Shown: positions 18,004 to 27,385, counted from the stretch's first letter. The stretch: 64,000 nt of DNA from Trichormus sp. M33_DOE_039 (GCA_015296085.1 DVDT01000006.1:1-64000); one strand, 5' to 3'. The notes: a model not told the origin generated them from the sequence alone. Translations and numbers: made by a program.

Positions 18004-19005
18004 ATGGAGCTTGATGTCAATAATCAAGGGAAAACTCCCTTTATTCAACATCCAGATTTTTCTGCTTTGGGTTATCAAGTTATCCGAGAATTAGGACGCA
18101 ACCAGCAAGGGGGACGCATCACTTACCTTGCTGATCTGAAAAAATCCCCCCAACAAGTTGTTATTAAAGAATTTAGTCTGGCTCATGCAGGTGCAGACTG
18201 GCTGGGAATAACAGCTTATGAACGGGAAGTACAAATTTTACAAAAACTCAATCATCCGCGCATTCCTCGCTACATAGATACCTTCACCACATCTACTGGT
18301 TTTTATATAGTGCAGGAGTATAAAAACGCTCCTTCTTTAGCTTCAATACAAAACTTGTATCCAGAAGCGATTAAGCAAATTGCGGTATCAGTTTTGGAAA
18401 TTTTGGTGTATTTACAGCAGCGAGTCGATACGATTATTCATCGAGACATTAAACCAGAAAATATTTTAGTTGATGAGCAATTCAATGCTTATCTAATTGA
18501 CTTTGATTTGGCGCATATCCAAGGTGAAAAAATGGCTCTAAGTAGCTTGGCTAGCGGAACACCTGGTTTTATGCCACCAGAAGAACACTTAGGTCAATCT
18601 TTCAGCCCAGCTTCAGATTTATATAGTGTAGGTGCAACACTGATTTACTTACTAGCCAAAACCCATTCTCTCAATATTAGTCAGTTGATTGATGGTCATT
18701 ACCGTTTCAATTTACAGCAATTTCCTACACTCAATCCCCGTTTTAGGTATTGGTTAACCAGAATGGTAGAACCTAAATGGCAATATCGTTACCCCAATGC
18801 TGCTGCTGCATTAGCTGCATTAGAACCAATTCAGGTGATTGGTAGTGGTAGTTTTATAGAAAGTTTGATGGCATTAGTCAGATCTAGAAAACAAAATATC
18901 ATCATTGGCATAGCGATCATCGGCGTATTAGCAGCAGCCGGAATTACCTTAATCATTTCACAACAGGACAGTATAGCCCAGCAGACGCAGGAGATGGGGG
19001 ATTGA
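18004..19005 (+). CDS. Ser/Thr protein kinase with C-terminal membrane anchor
   Basis: The 333-aa Hanks-type kinase has the ATP-site lysine in VVIKEF, the catalytic loop HRDIKPEN, a DFD in place of the usual DFG, an activation-segment SGTPGFMPPE and a SDLYSVGATLIYLL helix. The Gly-rich loop is degenerate (LGRNQQGG), and DFD for DFG is common in cyanobacterial kinases, so activity is likely. A transmembrane helix (IIIGIAIIGVLAAAGITLII) near the C-terminus anchors it, with only a short tail beyond. The ATG at 18004 was chosen over the upstream Met (17968) because a GGTGG lies just before it. Confidence 0.9.
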   Translation: MELDVNNQGKTPFIQHPDFSALGYQVIRELGRNQQGGRITYLADLKKSPQQVVIKEFSLAHAGADWLGITAYEREVQILQKLNHPRIPRYIDTFTTSTGFYIVQEYKNAPSLASIQNLYPEAIKQIAVSVLEILVYLQQRVDTIIHRDIKPENILVDEQFNAYLIDFDLAHIQGEKMALSSLASGTPGFMPPEEHLGQSFSPASDLYSVGATLIYLLAKTHSLNISQLIDGHYRFNLQQFPTLNPRFRYWLTRMVEPKWQYRYPNAAAALAALEPIQVIGSGSFIESLMALVRSRKQNIIIGIAIIGVLAAAGITLIISQQDSIAQQTQEMGD

Positions 19006-19025
19006 GATGGGCATGGGGCATGGGA

Positions 19026-19056
19026 TTTTTCTTCCCCAGTCCCCAGTCCCCAGTCC
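19026..19056. repeat. CCCCAGT heptamer tandem repeat (STRR)
   Basis: Three to four tandem copies of the CCCCAGT heptamer fill the gap between the convergent kinase and rimM genes and run to within a few bases of the rimM stop. This is the STRR repeat class known from heterocystous cyanobacteria. The same unit recurs inside rimM. Confidence 0.75.
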
Positions 19057-19716
19057 CTAACCACCAGTTGCTAGTTCTAACAAACCCGTCGGGGGAGTGA
19101 TTTCAATGCGGCGAGATGGTAAATCTACTACAGGTGCGATCGCTTTGACGAAGGGAATTAAAACTTTCTTTGGTTTTTTCTCAGTATCAGGTGGGGTTGG
19201 TAACTGTACTTCTAGTAAATCGTGACCAGCCGGAATCACATCTATCACTGTACCCACCAGTTCTCCTGAGTCTTGTAGGAAAACTTCTATACCAATTAAA
19301 TCAAGGACATGATATTCATCTTCACCTAGTTGGGGGCGATCGCTAATCGGGACAAACAATCTACAATCACGGAATTCCTCGGCTTGGTTACGATTTTCTA
19401 CACCAGCCAATTGAATGATATATAAGTTTTTCCCTTGCACATAACGCCCTGCTAATAGTTCGATGGGCTGTGGTTCTCTCTCCCCTGGACGCAATAACCA
19501 ACGTGTTCCCGACTCCTCAAACCGTTCAGGAAAGTCGGTTTCAGGATAAACTCGCAACTCCCCAGCTAAACCTTGCGGTGCAACGATTTTACCGATTTCT
19601 ATCCAATTATCAAGATTGGGGGACTGGGGACTGGGGACTGGGGACTGGGGACTGGGTTTTTCTTTCTTCCCTGTTTTCCGCCTTCCTTTCTTCTCTTTTG
19701 TTTGTTCGCGGTTCAT
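19057..19716 (-). CDS. rimM: ribosome maturation factor RimM with repeat-encoded N-terminal extension
   Basis: RimM assists maturation of the 30S head and binds ribosomal protein S19. The RimM N-domain begins at [24 protein letters not shown], and the PRC-barrel part follows ([14 protein letters not shown] ... [12 protein letters not shown] ... [15 protein letters not shown]). About 35 residues before the domain are unusual: a Lys/Arg-rich start and a [13 protein letters not shown] stretch encoded by tandem CCCCAGT heptamers (19618-19656). No in-frame start codon lies between the repeat and the domain, so the repeat must be translated. The ORF track starts at TTG 19722; ATG 19716 is preferred. 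Confidence 0.92.
   Translation of the reverse strand: MNREQTKEKKGRRKTGKKEKPSPQSPVPSPQSPNLDNWIEIGKIVAPQGLAGELRVYPETDFPERFEESGTRWLLRPGEREPQPIELLAGRYVQGKNLYIIQLAGVENRNQAEEFRDCRLFVPISDRPQLGEDEYHVLDLIGIEVFLQDSGELVGTVIDVIPAGHDLLEVQLPTPPDTEKKPKKVLIPFVKAIAPVVDLPSRRIEITPPTGLLELATGG
19618..19656. repeat. CCCCAGT heptamer array inside the rimM coding region
   Basis: About five copies of GGGGACT (plus-strand reading) lie within the rimM ORF and encode a Ser-Pro-Gln-rich linker. Because 7 is not a multiple of 3, gain or loss of one unit would shift the reading frame. Confidence 0.8.
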
Positions 19717-19865
19717 TATCAATTATTTAACTAATCACACACAGCATAAAGAACAGAGAAGCAGTATGAAAATGGCGACACTAAAAGGGTATAGGGGTAT
19801 AGGGGTGTAGGGATTATTAAAGCTTTGATTTTTTAATAATCTTCCTCCCCTGCCCCCTGGCCTCA

Positions 19866-21149
19866 TTAAGCACTAACTGCCGCACTTTGATAAACTTGCT
19901 CTGCGACTTTGGCTAAACGTTGCATTCCCAAAACAATTTCGTCATTGCTACCTGTGAGACTGATGCGTAAACATTGGTGTTTGTGTTGCCATTCCTCTTG
20001 TAAGCCAGGGAAGAATGTACTACCAGGAACGACGATTACACCAACTTTTTTGAGTTCTTGATAAAATTCCCAGTCGGTAATCGGTAAATCTTTTAACCAC
20101 AACCAAGCAAAGATTGCTCCTTCTCCACGATGTAAGAACCAAGGTAAATCCTTGGGCATGGAGTTATTTAAGGTATCTTCTAAAACTGTGAATTTGTGTT
20201 GGTAAAAGGGACGAATCACGCTTTCGGAGATTTGTGCCAGACTACCGGAGTTGATAGCACGAGCTGCGATCGCCTGTCCATAGCGTGAGGGATGAATACA
20301 CAAATTTGTCTGGAAACATTCGAGAACTTGTATCCATTTTTCATCTCCAATCGCAATACCGATACGCTCTCCTGGTAATCCGGCTTTGGATAAACTCATA
20401 CAGTGGATAATGTTGTCGCCAAATACTGGCTGCATATCTGTAAAGTTTAATGCCGGGAATGGTGGCGCGTAGGCGGAGTCAATCAACACAGGCACATCAT
20501 AGGAGGCTGCTAAGGCGGCAATTTTCTTCACCTCATCCTCAGTCATGACGTTGCCTGTGGGATTACAGGGACGGGAGAAGATAATACAACCAGTGTTTTC
20601 TGTTACTGATAACTGGTTGAAATCAGGACGATATTTAAACTTGTGGTTAGGTGCGTCAATATCGAGGGTGGGTTTGTAAGCGACTAGAGCTTCTGGAAAC
20701 AAACAAACACCACCATAACCCGTATAATCTGGACTCAGTGGTAAAACTATTTGCTTGAGTTCCCCATCAGTAGTGTAGCCGCCAAAGGAATTAGCAGCGT
20801 AGAAGTAGAGACTTTGACTACCGGGCGTGAGCAGAATATTGCGCTCAGTTAAGTTTAAACCGTAGCGTTTGTTAAAGTCGTTAGCGATCGCCTCAACTAA
20901 TGGTGCGTAGCCTTGACTCGAACCGTAACGACAAACTACCTCTCCATATTCTGAACTAGCCAAAAGTTCTGCTGTGTAGTCCCGCCACAACTGTTCTACC
21001 TCTGGCAAAATTAACGGGTTGCCTGCACTCAAATTAATTAATTCCTGCCCTCGATTAGCTTTTAGAGTTTCATTGATGTCCTTCATAATCGCTCGGACAC
21101 CTGTGAGGTTAGACATTTGAGAGCCAATTTTAGTTAGGGCAGGGTTCAT
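19866..21149 (-). CDS. avtA: valine--pyruvate aminotransferase
   Basis: The 427-aa fold-type I PLP enzyme matches AvtA, which transfers an amino group between alanine/pyruvate and valine/2-ketoisovalerate. The protein starts with LTKIGSQMSNLTGVRAIMKDI, keeps FSRPCNPTGNVMT (substrate Asn/Pro region), DSAYAPPFP (Asp to PLP N1), and the PLP Lys in SLSKAGLPGERIG. The late CLRISLTG carries the carboxylate-binding Arg. Length agrees with the family. It is a single minus-strand gene followed by short TATAGGGG-type repeats. Confidence 0.9.
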   Translation of the reverse strand: MNPALTKIGSQMSNLTGVRAIMKDINETLKANRGQELINLSAGNPLILPEVEQLWRDYTAELLASSEYGEVVCRYGSSQGYAPLVEAIANDFNKRYGLNLTERNILLTPGSQSLYFYAANSFGGYTTDGELKQIVLPLSPDYTGYGGVCLFPEALVAYKPTLDIDAPNHKFKYRPDFNQLSVTENTGCIIFSRPCNPTGNVMTEDEVKKIAALAASYDVPVLIDSAYAPPFPALNFTDMQPVFGDNIIHCMSLSKAGLPGERIGIAIGDEKWIQVLECFQTNLCIHPSRYGQAIAARAINSGSLAQISESVIRPFYQHKFTVLEDTLNNSMPKDLPWFLHRGEGAIFAWLWLKDLPITDWEFYQELKKVGVIVVPGSTFFPGLQEEWQHKHQCLRISLTGSNDEIVLGMQRLAKVAEQVYQSAAVSA

Positions 21150-21433
21150 AAGCTGTGCAGAAGTAAAGATAAGTGAAGGGTTGACGACAATATAAATTTA
21201 ATGCGGCAGATAGATATCATTTTTCCAGTTTACCGCCTGTAACTAATGTACCAATCTCTCCCAAAAATGCAATTTCATTACCCATCAGACTATTAAAAAC
21301 CTCACAGCCACCCTAAGATATAAGTCTATATCTCCAAAAATTGATTTAATTTATCAATGTTTCCCGTTAGGATACTCGCTAGTATCAGCTTTTTTGAATT
21401 TTGAATTTTGAATTGTTTTAGGAGGGCTAGCTC

Positions 21434-22543
21434 GTGGAAGTTAAAGCAGCGGTAGCTTATGGCGCGGGTCAGCCGTTAACTATTGAAACTGTCCAACTAG
21501 AAGGGCCAAAAGCCGGAGAAGTTCTAGTTGAAATTAAAGCCAGTGGTGTTTGTCACACTGATGCTTATACCCTTTCTGGATCTGATCCAGAAGGTTTATT
21601 TCCTGCCATTTTAGGACATGAAGGGGCTGGTGTAGTTGTAGAAGTTGGTGCGGGGGTGACTAGCGTTAAGCCTGGAGATCACGTCATTCCCCTGTACACT
21701 CCCGAATGTCGCCAATGTGCATATTGTCTCAGCTTTAAAACTAATCTCTGTCAAGCTATTCGCGGTACTCAAGGGCGCGGGGTGATGCCCGATGGTACTA
21801 GTCGCTTTAGGATTGGTGGAGAGATGATTCATCACTACATGGGTACTTCTACTTTTGCTAACTATACAGTGCTGCCAGAAATTGCCGTTGCCAAGATTCG
21901 GAAAGATGCCCCCTTTGATAAAGTTTGTTACATCGGTTGTGGCGTAACCACAGGTATAGGTGCAGTTATTTATACAGCTAGGGTAGAACCGGGGGCAAAT
22001 GTAGTAGTTTTTGGCTTGGGGGGTATTGGCTTAAACGTCATCCAAGGGGCGCGGATGGTAGGAGCTAATATGATTGTGGGGGTTGATATTAATCCCAGCA
22101 AGCGGGCTTTAGCAGAAAAGTTTGGGATGACGCATTTTGTTAACCCCAATGAAGTTGAGGGTGATTTAGTTAGTTACTTGGTTGATTTAACTAAAGGTGG
22201 TGCTGATTATAGTTTTGAATGTATTGGCAATGTCAAAGTTATGCGTCAAGCCTTAGAATGCTGCCATAAAGGTTGGGGTGTGAGTGTAATTATTGGTGTG
22301 GCTGGTGCAGGACAAGAAATCAGCACTCGTCCGTTTCAATTGGTGACTGGACGTGTGTGGAAAGGTTCAGCTTTTGGTGGCGCGAGAGGACGGACAGATG
22401 TGCCAAAAATTGTTGATTGGTATATGGATGGGAAGATTAACATTGACGATTTAATTACTCACGTTATGCCAATTGAGCAGATTAATGATGCGCTGGATTT
22501 AATGCACAAAGGTGAATCAATTCGCAGTGTGGTAACGTTCTAG
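21434..22543 (+). CDS. frmA: S-(hydroxymethyl)glutathione dehydrogenase (class III alcohol dehydrogenase)
   Basis: The 369-aa zinc-dependent enzyme oxidises the glutathione adduct of formaldehyde to S-formylglutathione with NAD. Catalytic zinc ligands lie in [15 protein letters not shown] and YIGCGVTTG, and the structural zinc cluster in [15 protein letters not shown]. The Rossmann motif is [10 protein letters not shown]. The start is GTG, supported by GGAGG about 8 nt upstream. The product would pass to FghA, encoded 1.3 kb further along the same strand but separated by an exonuclease gene and repeat DNA. Glutathione would come from the gshA product. Confidence 0.96.
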   Translation: MEVKAAVAYGAGQPLTIETVQLEGPKAGEVLVEIKASGVCHTDAYTLSGSDPEGLFPAILGHEGAGVVVEVGAGVTSVKPGDHVIPLYTPECRQCAYCLSFKTNLCQAIRGTQGRGVMPDGTSRFRIGGEMIHHYMGTSTFANYTVLPEIAVAKIRKDAPFDKVCYIGCGVTTGIGAVIYTARVEPGANVVVFGLGGIGLNVIQGARMVGANMIVGVDINPSKRALAEKFGMTHFVNPNEVEGDLVSYLVDLTKGGADYSFECIGNVKVMRQALECCHKGWGVSVIIGVAGAGQEISTRPFQLVTGRVWKGSAFGGARGRTDVPKIVDWYMDGKINIDDLITHVMPIEQINDALDLMHKGESIRSVVTF

Positions 22544-22584
22544 AAAAACATTTAAAGATTCAAACTAATGGGCTAGAATTTTTG

Positions 22585-22886
22585 CTTCAACCTTTCCCCG
22601 AAACGGCTACGGTGTACATACAAGTTTTATAACCTTCTTCCACATCATTTTGATCCCCCCTAACCCCCCTGGGAAAAGGGGGGAACAAGAATCAAAGTCC
22701 CCCTTTTTAAGGGGAGCCACTGCGTTGGAGAGACACTGCGTTGGGCGGCTTTGCCGACTTGTAGCAAGTGTCGTCGGGTTTCCCGGCTTAAAACAAGTGG
22801 CGTGGATTTAGGGGGATCAAACCCACATTCTGCACCTAGCAAAAAGATTTGTGTACACCGTAGCCGAAACGGGGAGAGGTTGGAAG
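22585..22886. mobile_element. nested inverted-repeat (MITE-like) element
   Basis: An outer inverted repeat of about 35 bp (CGGCTACGGTGTACA at 22604-22618 and its complement at 22851-22866) encloses a second inverted pair, TTTGATCCCCC...TAA at about 22648-22663 and 22807-22821. Inside these lie CCCCCTTTT stretches and a copy of a dispersed 38-bp repeat (22724-22761). It encodes nothing credible; the ORFs at 22660-22933 are shadows of the repeat. The structure resembles a miniature inverted-repeat element inserted in another. Confidence 0.65.
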
Positions 22887-22963
22887 ATGAGTTGACTTGT
22901 ATACTTTCAAACTTTCCCAACATCATTCAATAGAATTTGCCACTAACTACCTAACAGTTAAGC

Positions 22964-23485
22964 CTATTCTAATTTGATTTTAAGTCCTAGCTCTAATTTC
23001 ATGTGAATCAATGCCTCAGCATTTCCTAGTGCATCATCCACGGGATTATGAGTATGTTCGGTTTTTCTCAGATGCTTGAAATTTGTAAATGTATCTTTGA
23101 CTAAACCTTTGTATAAGCTACCAAGATTGTATGAACTATATCCAAAGATATTTCTTTGCAGAAAATGTTGAAAATACCAACAAACAAACATCCAATCAAA
23201 TCCGTTATTATCACTAATAAATATTGGTTTACCTTGACTATTTTCTTGAATCCATTGTTCAAAAGCTAACATTACTTTCTGAGGCTCATCAAAGGCTTCT
23301 GTTTCTTCTCTAGTAAATCCTGAGATTTTTAGTGCTTCCGGTATATAAAGATGGGAAATTGGCTGCAATTTCCCATAGAATGTTTTGTCTAGTTTTATAT
23401 CTACAATTACAGCACCTATGCTAATCATAGAGTAATCACCTGGGATCGGGCCATCTGTCTCCACATCGACCATTACATAACTCAT
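22964..23485 (-). CDS. DEDDh 3'-5' exonuclease (DnaQ/RNase T-like)
   Basis: The 173-aa protein is a single exonuclease domain. Motif Exo I is MVDVETDGP with D and E ligands, Exo II is in SDNNGFDWMF, and Exo III is HNPVDDALGNAEAL with the His-x4-Asp spacing of the DEDDh class. It could trim RNA or DNA 3' ends; with no partner domain the substrate is not clear. It lies alone on the minus strand between frmA and fghA, and inverted copies of a 38-bp dispersed repeat flank the exonuclease-fghA segment. Confidence 0.85.
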   Translation of the reverse strand: MSYVMVDVETDGPIPGDYSMISIGAVIVDIKLDKTFYGKLQPISHLYIPEALKISGFTREETEAFDEPQKVMLAFEQWIQENSQGKPIFISDNNGFDWMFVCWYFQHFLQRNIFGYSSYNLGSLYKGLVKDTFTNFKHLRKTEHTHNPVDDALGNAEALIHMKLELGLKIKLE

Positions 23486-23798
23486 ATTGCTATTTCTAGT
23501 TAATAATCACGAGCAAAAACCGGAGTTTCTTTCAGGATGGCGGCTTTTTTCAGAAAAAGTTTAGTATTTGTAAGTAAGCCATGTTCAGAAGTATGGACTT
23601 TAAAATTACACAGATCAAGCGGATTTTCGCTTGAGGGCTGGGAAGAGGAAGATTTTTTGCTGATTTATTTCCTGCCGACTGTGAGCAAAATTGCTACTTG
23701 TGTATTTAAGATTTTATTGTGCCTGAATCATCTGATTTTCAGGTGCGATCGCTACTATTTTTACAAGTCCAATTACTTGAGACTTTGCAGGAAAACTT
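23486..23798. other. divergent intergenic region, one doubtful ORF
   Basis: The gap between the exonuclease and fghA carries an 89-aa plus-strand ORF (23537-23806) that overlaps the fghA start by 8 nt. Its translation has no recognisable domain, so I treat it as chance. No terminator or RNA is evident. Confidence 0.4.
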
Positions 23799-24647
23799 AT
23801 GAATAATCTTAATCTCATCTCTGAATATAAAAGTTTTGGTGGCAAACTCGGTTTTTACTCTCATCACTCTTCAACCTGTAATGGTGAAATGCGTTTTGCT
23901 GTCTATCAGCCACCACAGGCTAACCAAAAACCAGTACCAGTTCTCTATTTTCTCTCAGGTTTAACTTGTACTGAGGAAAATTTTATGGTGAAGGCTGGAG
24001 CGCAACGCTATGCGGCTGAGTATGGTTTGATGTTGGTTGCGCCGGATACTAGCCCTCGTAATACTGGGATCACTGGTGAGAATGATGACTGGGATTTTGG
24101 TACGGGTGCGGGTTTTTATGTGGATGCGACGGAAGTACCTTGGCGATCGCACTATCAAATGTATAGTTATGTTGTGCAAGAATTACCTGTGGTCATTGCG
24201 GCTAATTTCCCTGTCCAGTCTGAGAATCAAGGGATTTTTGGTCATTCAATGGGGGGACATGGGGCTTTAGTGTGTGCTATGCGAAATCCCAGTTTATATA
24301 AATCAGTATCAGCCTTTGCACCCATCGCTGCACCTATGCGTTGTGCTTGGGGACAGAAAGCTTTGAGTGGTTATTTAGGTAATAATCAAGAAACTTGGCG
24401 TGCTTATGATGCTAGTGAATTGGTGCAGCAAGTTGGTTTTCACAGCCCAATTTTGATTGATCAAGGAACGGCTGATCAATTTTTAGCAGCACAATTGCTC
24501 ACAGATGTATTTGCACAGGCTTGTAAAAGTGTTAACCAGCCTCTAAACTTACGATATCAAGCTGATTATGACCATAGTTACTATTTCATCGCTAGTTTTG
24601 TCGCAGATCATATCCGTCATCATGCGATCGCTTTTGGTTTAATGTGA
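23799..24647 (+). CDS. fghA: S-formylglutathione hydrolase
   Basis: The 282-aa esterase-D-type hydrolase releases formate and glutathione from S-formylglutathione, completing glutathione-dependent formaldehyde oxidation begun by FrmA. The N-terminal YKSFGGKLGFYSHHSS and the LSGLTCTEENF segment are family-specific. The nucleophile is in GHSMGGHGAL, the Asp in DQGTADQFL and the His in DYDHSYYFI. Length is standard. It reads in the same direction as frmA but is probably transcribed separately because an opposing gene lies between. Confidence 0.96.
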   Translation: MNNLNLISEYKSFGGKLGFYSHHSSTCNGEMRFAVYQPPQANQKPVPVLYFLSGLTCTEENFMVKAGAQRYAAEYGLMLVAPDTSPRNTGITGENDDWDFGTGAGFYVDATEVPWRSHYQMYSYVVQELPVVIAANFPVQSENQGIFGHSMGGHGALVCAMRNPSLYKSVSAFAPIAAPMRCAWGQKALSGYLGNNQETWRAYDASELVQQVGFHSPILIDQGTADQFLAAQLLTDVFAQACKSVNQPLNLRYQADYDHSYYFIASFVADHIRHHAIAFGLM

Positions 24648-24724
24648 AGGCATTGGGGATTGAGGACAAGGGGGACAAGGTAGAAGTAAGTTTTTACAAT
24701 GTATTTCTCCTACACCATTACACA

Positions 24725-24815
24725 CGCCAGTTGCTACCCTACCCTGCGGGACGCTTGCAGTTAACAAGTCGGCAAAGCCGCCCAACGCAGTGTCTCCCAA
24801 ACGCACTGGCTCTCT
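24725..24815. repeat. dispersed GC-rich repeat, inverted copy
   Basis: The stretch at 24765-24803 is the reverse complement of 22724-22761 with only a few differences, including the shared 22-bp core. The two copies therefore flank the exonuclease and fghA genes as inverted repeats about 2 kb apart. Confidence 0.7.
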
Positions 24816-24851
24816 ATGCTCCTACACCCTTCTAGAAGGAAAAAGCAATTT

Positions 24852-25670
24852 ATGAGTCTGGTTTGGCAAGCTGATTTTTATCGTAGTCCTCACAAAGATG
24901 CCGCAGGTAATAGTTTATGGGAGTTGTTGATTTGTGATGCAACTCGCAGTTTTCAATATGTAGCTACCTGTCCCCAGTCTGGGGCGAATGCAAGCTGGTT
25001 AACTCTGCAGTTGCAGCAGGCGGCTGGTGACAAATTGCCAGATTTAATTCAGGTTTTTCGTCCACAGTCCTTGAGTTTAATTGAGACGGCGGGAGGAAAT
25101 TTAGGGATTAAGGTTGCACCTCATCGCCAAACTGTGGCTTTAAAACAATGGTTGGTAGAAAAACAATATCCTCTGGCTATAGATAAGCCGCCTCCATTGC
25201 CTTTACCGGAAAACCTCTGGGGGGAGGAGTGGCGGTTTGCGACAATTCCGGCTGGTGATCTTGTCGATTTATTTAGCGATCGCCCCATCCCAATTTTGTC
25301 TATGCCAGAATCTCTACAACCTCTTAATATGGGGTTAGCATCAACGGTAGCTATTCCCGGTGTAGTAATTTTTGGTGGTAGGCGATCGCTACGTTTAGCT
25401 CAGTGGATACAATCAGTAAATCCTGTCTCTCTTCACTATATTGCTGGCGCACCGGATGGTTTGGTTTTGGAAGCTGGTTTAGTAGATAGATGGATTTTGG
25501 TCACTTTTGAAGATGCAGAAGTTGCGGCGGCGGCACAAGTCTATGAACAGCGCAAGCAGCAAAGTCGAGGACTACATTTTTTAATAGTACAACCTGATGA
25601 TTCTGGTATGACTTACACAGGTTTTTGGTTGTTACAAGGTGAAGAAGTTTCTCTCAATCATAGGAATTAG
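24852..25670 (+). CDS. Tab2/Atab2-like RNA-binding protein (DUF1092)
   Basis: The 272-aa protein belongs to the Tab2 family, found in oxygenic phototrophs. In algae and plants Tab2/Atab2 supports translation of photosystem I (psaB) and photosystem II messages; the cyanobacterial role is less clear. Diagnostic parts are WQADFYRSPHKDAAGNSLWELLICD, VFRPQSLSLIE, and near the end GLHFLIVQPDDSGMTYTGFWLL. The ORF track begins at 24816, but the ATG at 24852 (MSLVWQADFY) has an AGAAGGA upstream and fits the family. The first CRISPR repeat begins at the very next base after the TAG, so its transcripts run into the array from the opposite direction. Confidence 0.88.
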   Translation: MSLVWQADFYRSPHKDAAGNSLWELLICDATRSFQYVATCPQSGANASWLTLQLQQAAGDKLPDLIQVFRPQSLSLIETAGGNLGIKVAPHRQTVALKQWLVEKQYPLAIDKPPPLPLPENLWGEEWRFATIPAGDLVDLFSDRPIPILSMPESLQPLNMGLASTVAIPGVVIFGGRRSLRLAQWIQSVNPVSLHYIAGAPDGLVLEAGLVDRWILVTFEDAEVAAAAQVYEQRKQQSRGLHFLIVQPDDSGMTYTGFWLLQGEEVSLNHRN

Positions 25671-27174
25671 GTTTCAATCCCTAATAGGGATTAGTTGAAA
25701 TTGCAATCATAGCTGTCTGTTGGAAAGCAGTTGCCATAGGTTGTTTCAATCCCTAATAGGGATTAGTTGAAATTGCAATTCGCCCCGCCCTCGCCCTCAA
25801 TATGGAGTGCCTTGTTTCAATCCCTAATAGGGATTAGTTGAAATTGCAATCTCAGACTACTAGTACTACTGCTCCCGCTACAGTTTTAGTTTCAATCCCT
25901 AATAGGGATTAGTTGAAATTGCAATCAGAACCATTCTGATAAAGAGGGACAACGACATTACGTTTCAATCCCTAATAGGGATTAGTTGAAATTGCAATTT
26001 CCAGAAGTTCCAGAGTCTATATCGCCTTCCACTTTTGTTTCAATCCCTAATAGGGATTAGTTGAAATTGCAATCTAGTGTCACCTATCACGCTGATTCTC
26101 TTGCCTATGTTTCAATCCCTAATAGGGATTAGTTGAAATTGCAATACAGAATAGGTTAACCCAGTTATAATAGTTTCTATAGGTTTCAATCCCTAATAGG
26201 GATTAGTTGAAATTGCAATGCATGAATGTAATTTGCTTGTTGAGTATCGCTTTACTCATGTTTCAATCCCTAATAGGGATTAGTTGAAATTGCAATCCCA
26301 ATAACATTGCTGATAGAAGCAAGGGTATGAGGTTTCAATCCCTAATAGGGATTAGTTGAAATTGCAATTTTATCATATCCATCCCTAAAAATATTTTCAA
26401 ATGTTTCAATCCCTAATAGGGATTAGTTGAAATTGCAATTTTGTACAATGCGATTTACGAAGCGAGTATCAATATTCGTTTCAATCCCTAATAGGGATTA
26501 GTTGAAATTGCAATTGCAGACTTGAGAGAGCAAAATCAATCCTTGCTTAGGTTTCAATCCCTAATAGGGATTAGTTGAAATTGCAATCTACGTTATCGTA
26601 GTAGTCTTGGTAGCCGAATTTTAAGTTTCAATCCCTAATAGGGATTAGTTGAAATTGCAATGTTATTCAAAGAGCGTGGGGGAACCGTCAACATATGTTT
26701 CAATCCCTAATAGGGATTAGTTGAAATTGCAATAAATTGATCCAACAACTTCTGAGATTATAATTCCTGTTTCAATCCCTAATAGGGATTAGTTGAAATT
26801 GCAATCCTTATCAAAGCTTGATAATAATCCATACCCAACATTTTCGTTTCAATCCCTAATAGGGATTAGTTGAAATTGCAATTTGGGGGCTAGCTAAAAT
26901 CACTGAAGTTAGCCTCAAAGAGTTTCAATCCCTAATAGGGATTAGTTGAAATTGCAATTTAAAATGGTCAGTGTTCCCCCAAAGCTACCTAGTAGTTTCA
27001 ATCCCTAATAGGGATTAGTTGAAATTGCAATCAGTGGCGTTTAAGTTCTTCAGATGTAAAAGTATCTGTTTCAATCCCTAATAGGGATTAGTTGAAATTG
27101 CAATAGGTTGTCGGTTGAAATTGCAACGGCTGCTAGTGTTTCAATCCCTAATAGGGATTAGTTGAAATTGCAAT
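25671..27174 (-). CRISPR. type I-D CRISPR array, 21 repeats and 20 spacers
   Basis: I count 21 identical copies of a 37-nt repeat (first 25671-25707, last 27138-27174) with 20 spacers of 33-40 nt. On the minus strand the repeat ends in GGGATTGAAAC, giving the usual 8-nt crRNA tag AUUGAAAC, so crRNAs are made from the minus strand, the same direction as cas2. The leader is therefore at the right end and the oldest spacer abuts the Tab2-like gene. The repeat holds a 7-bp palindrome (AATCCCT/AGGGATT) suited to Cas6 recognition. The leader-proximal spacer (27105-27137) contains a 13-nt piece identical to part of the repeat. Confidence 0.98.
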
Positions 27175-27385
27175 CGCAGAAGGCTGAAAGCTAGTCTGTA
27201 TTTGGTTTTCAAGGTTCGGTTTCACGGATGGGCTGATTATAACACTAGAAAAAGTCAGTTGATTTTAGGCGAATAGCTGAAACTTAGACTGGACAAGGCG
27301 CGCGGGTAATTTTAATTTAATTTTTCTGCAAAACCTTACACAGCAAAGCATACAGCCGTTTTTCTTCAAAAGCGATTTTCTACAC
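27175..27385 (-). promoter_or_regulatory. CRISPR leader with a promoter
   Basis: This 211-bp segment between the cas2 stop and the leader-proximal repeat is AT-rich and contains no gene. On the minus strand a perfect TATAAT (27236-27241) would place transcription start near 27229, about 55 nt before the first repeat. A -35 box is not well conserved at the normal distance. Confidence 0.7.

Noticed and set aside
22660-22933. 88-aa and 60-aa ORFs between frmA and the exonuclease
   Set aside because: They lie wholly within the nested inverted-repeat element and have repeat-derived sequence.
23537-23806. 89-aa plus-strand ORF before fghA
   Set aside because: It overlaps the fghA start, has no recognisable domain and an unlikely composition; no ribosome site supports it.
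25671-27174. Self-targeting of genes in this window by the array
   Set aside because: Scanning by eye I found no spacer matching another place in the window apart from the 13-nt repeat piece; a full search was not possible.
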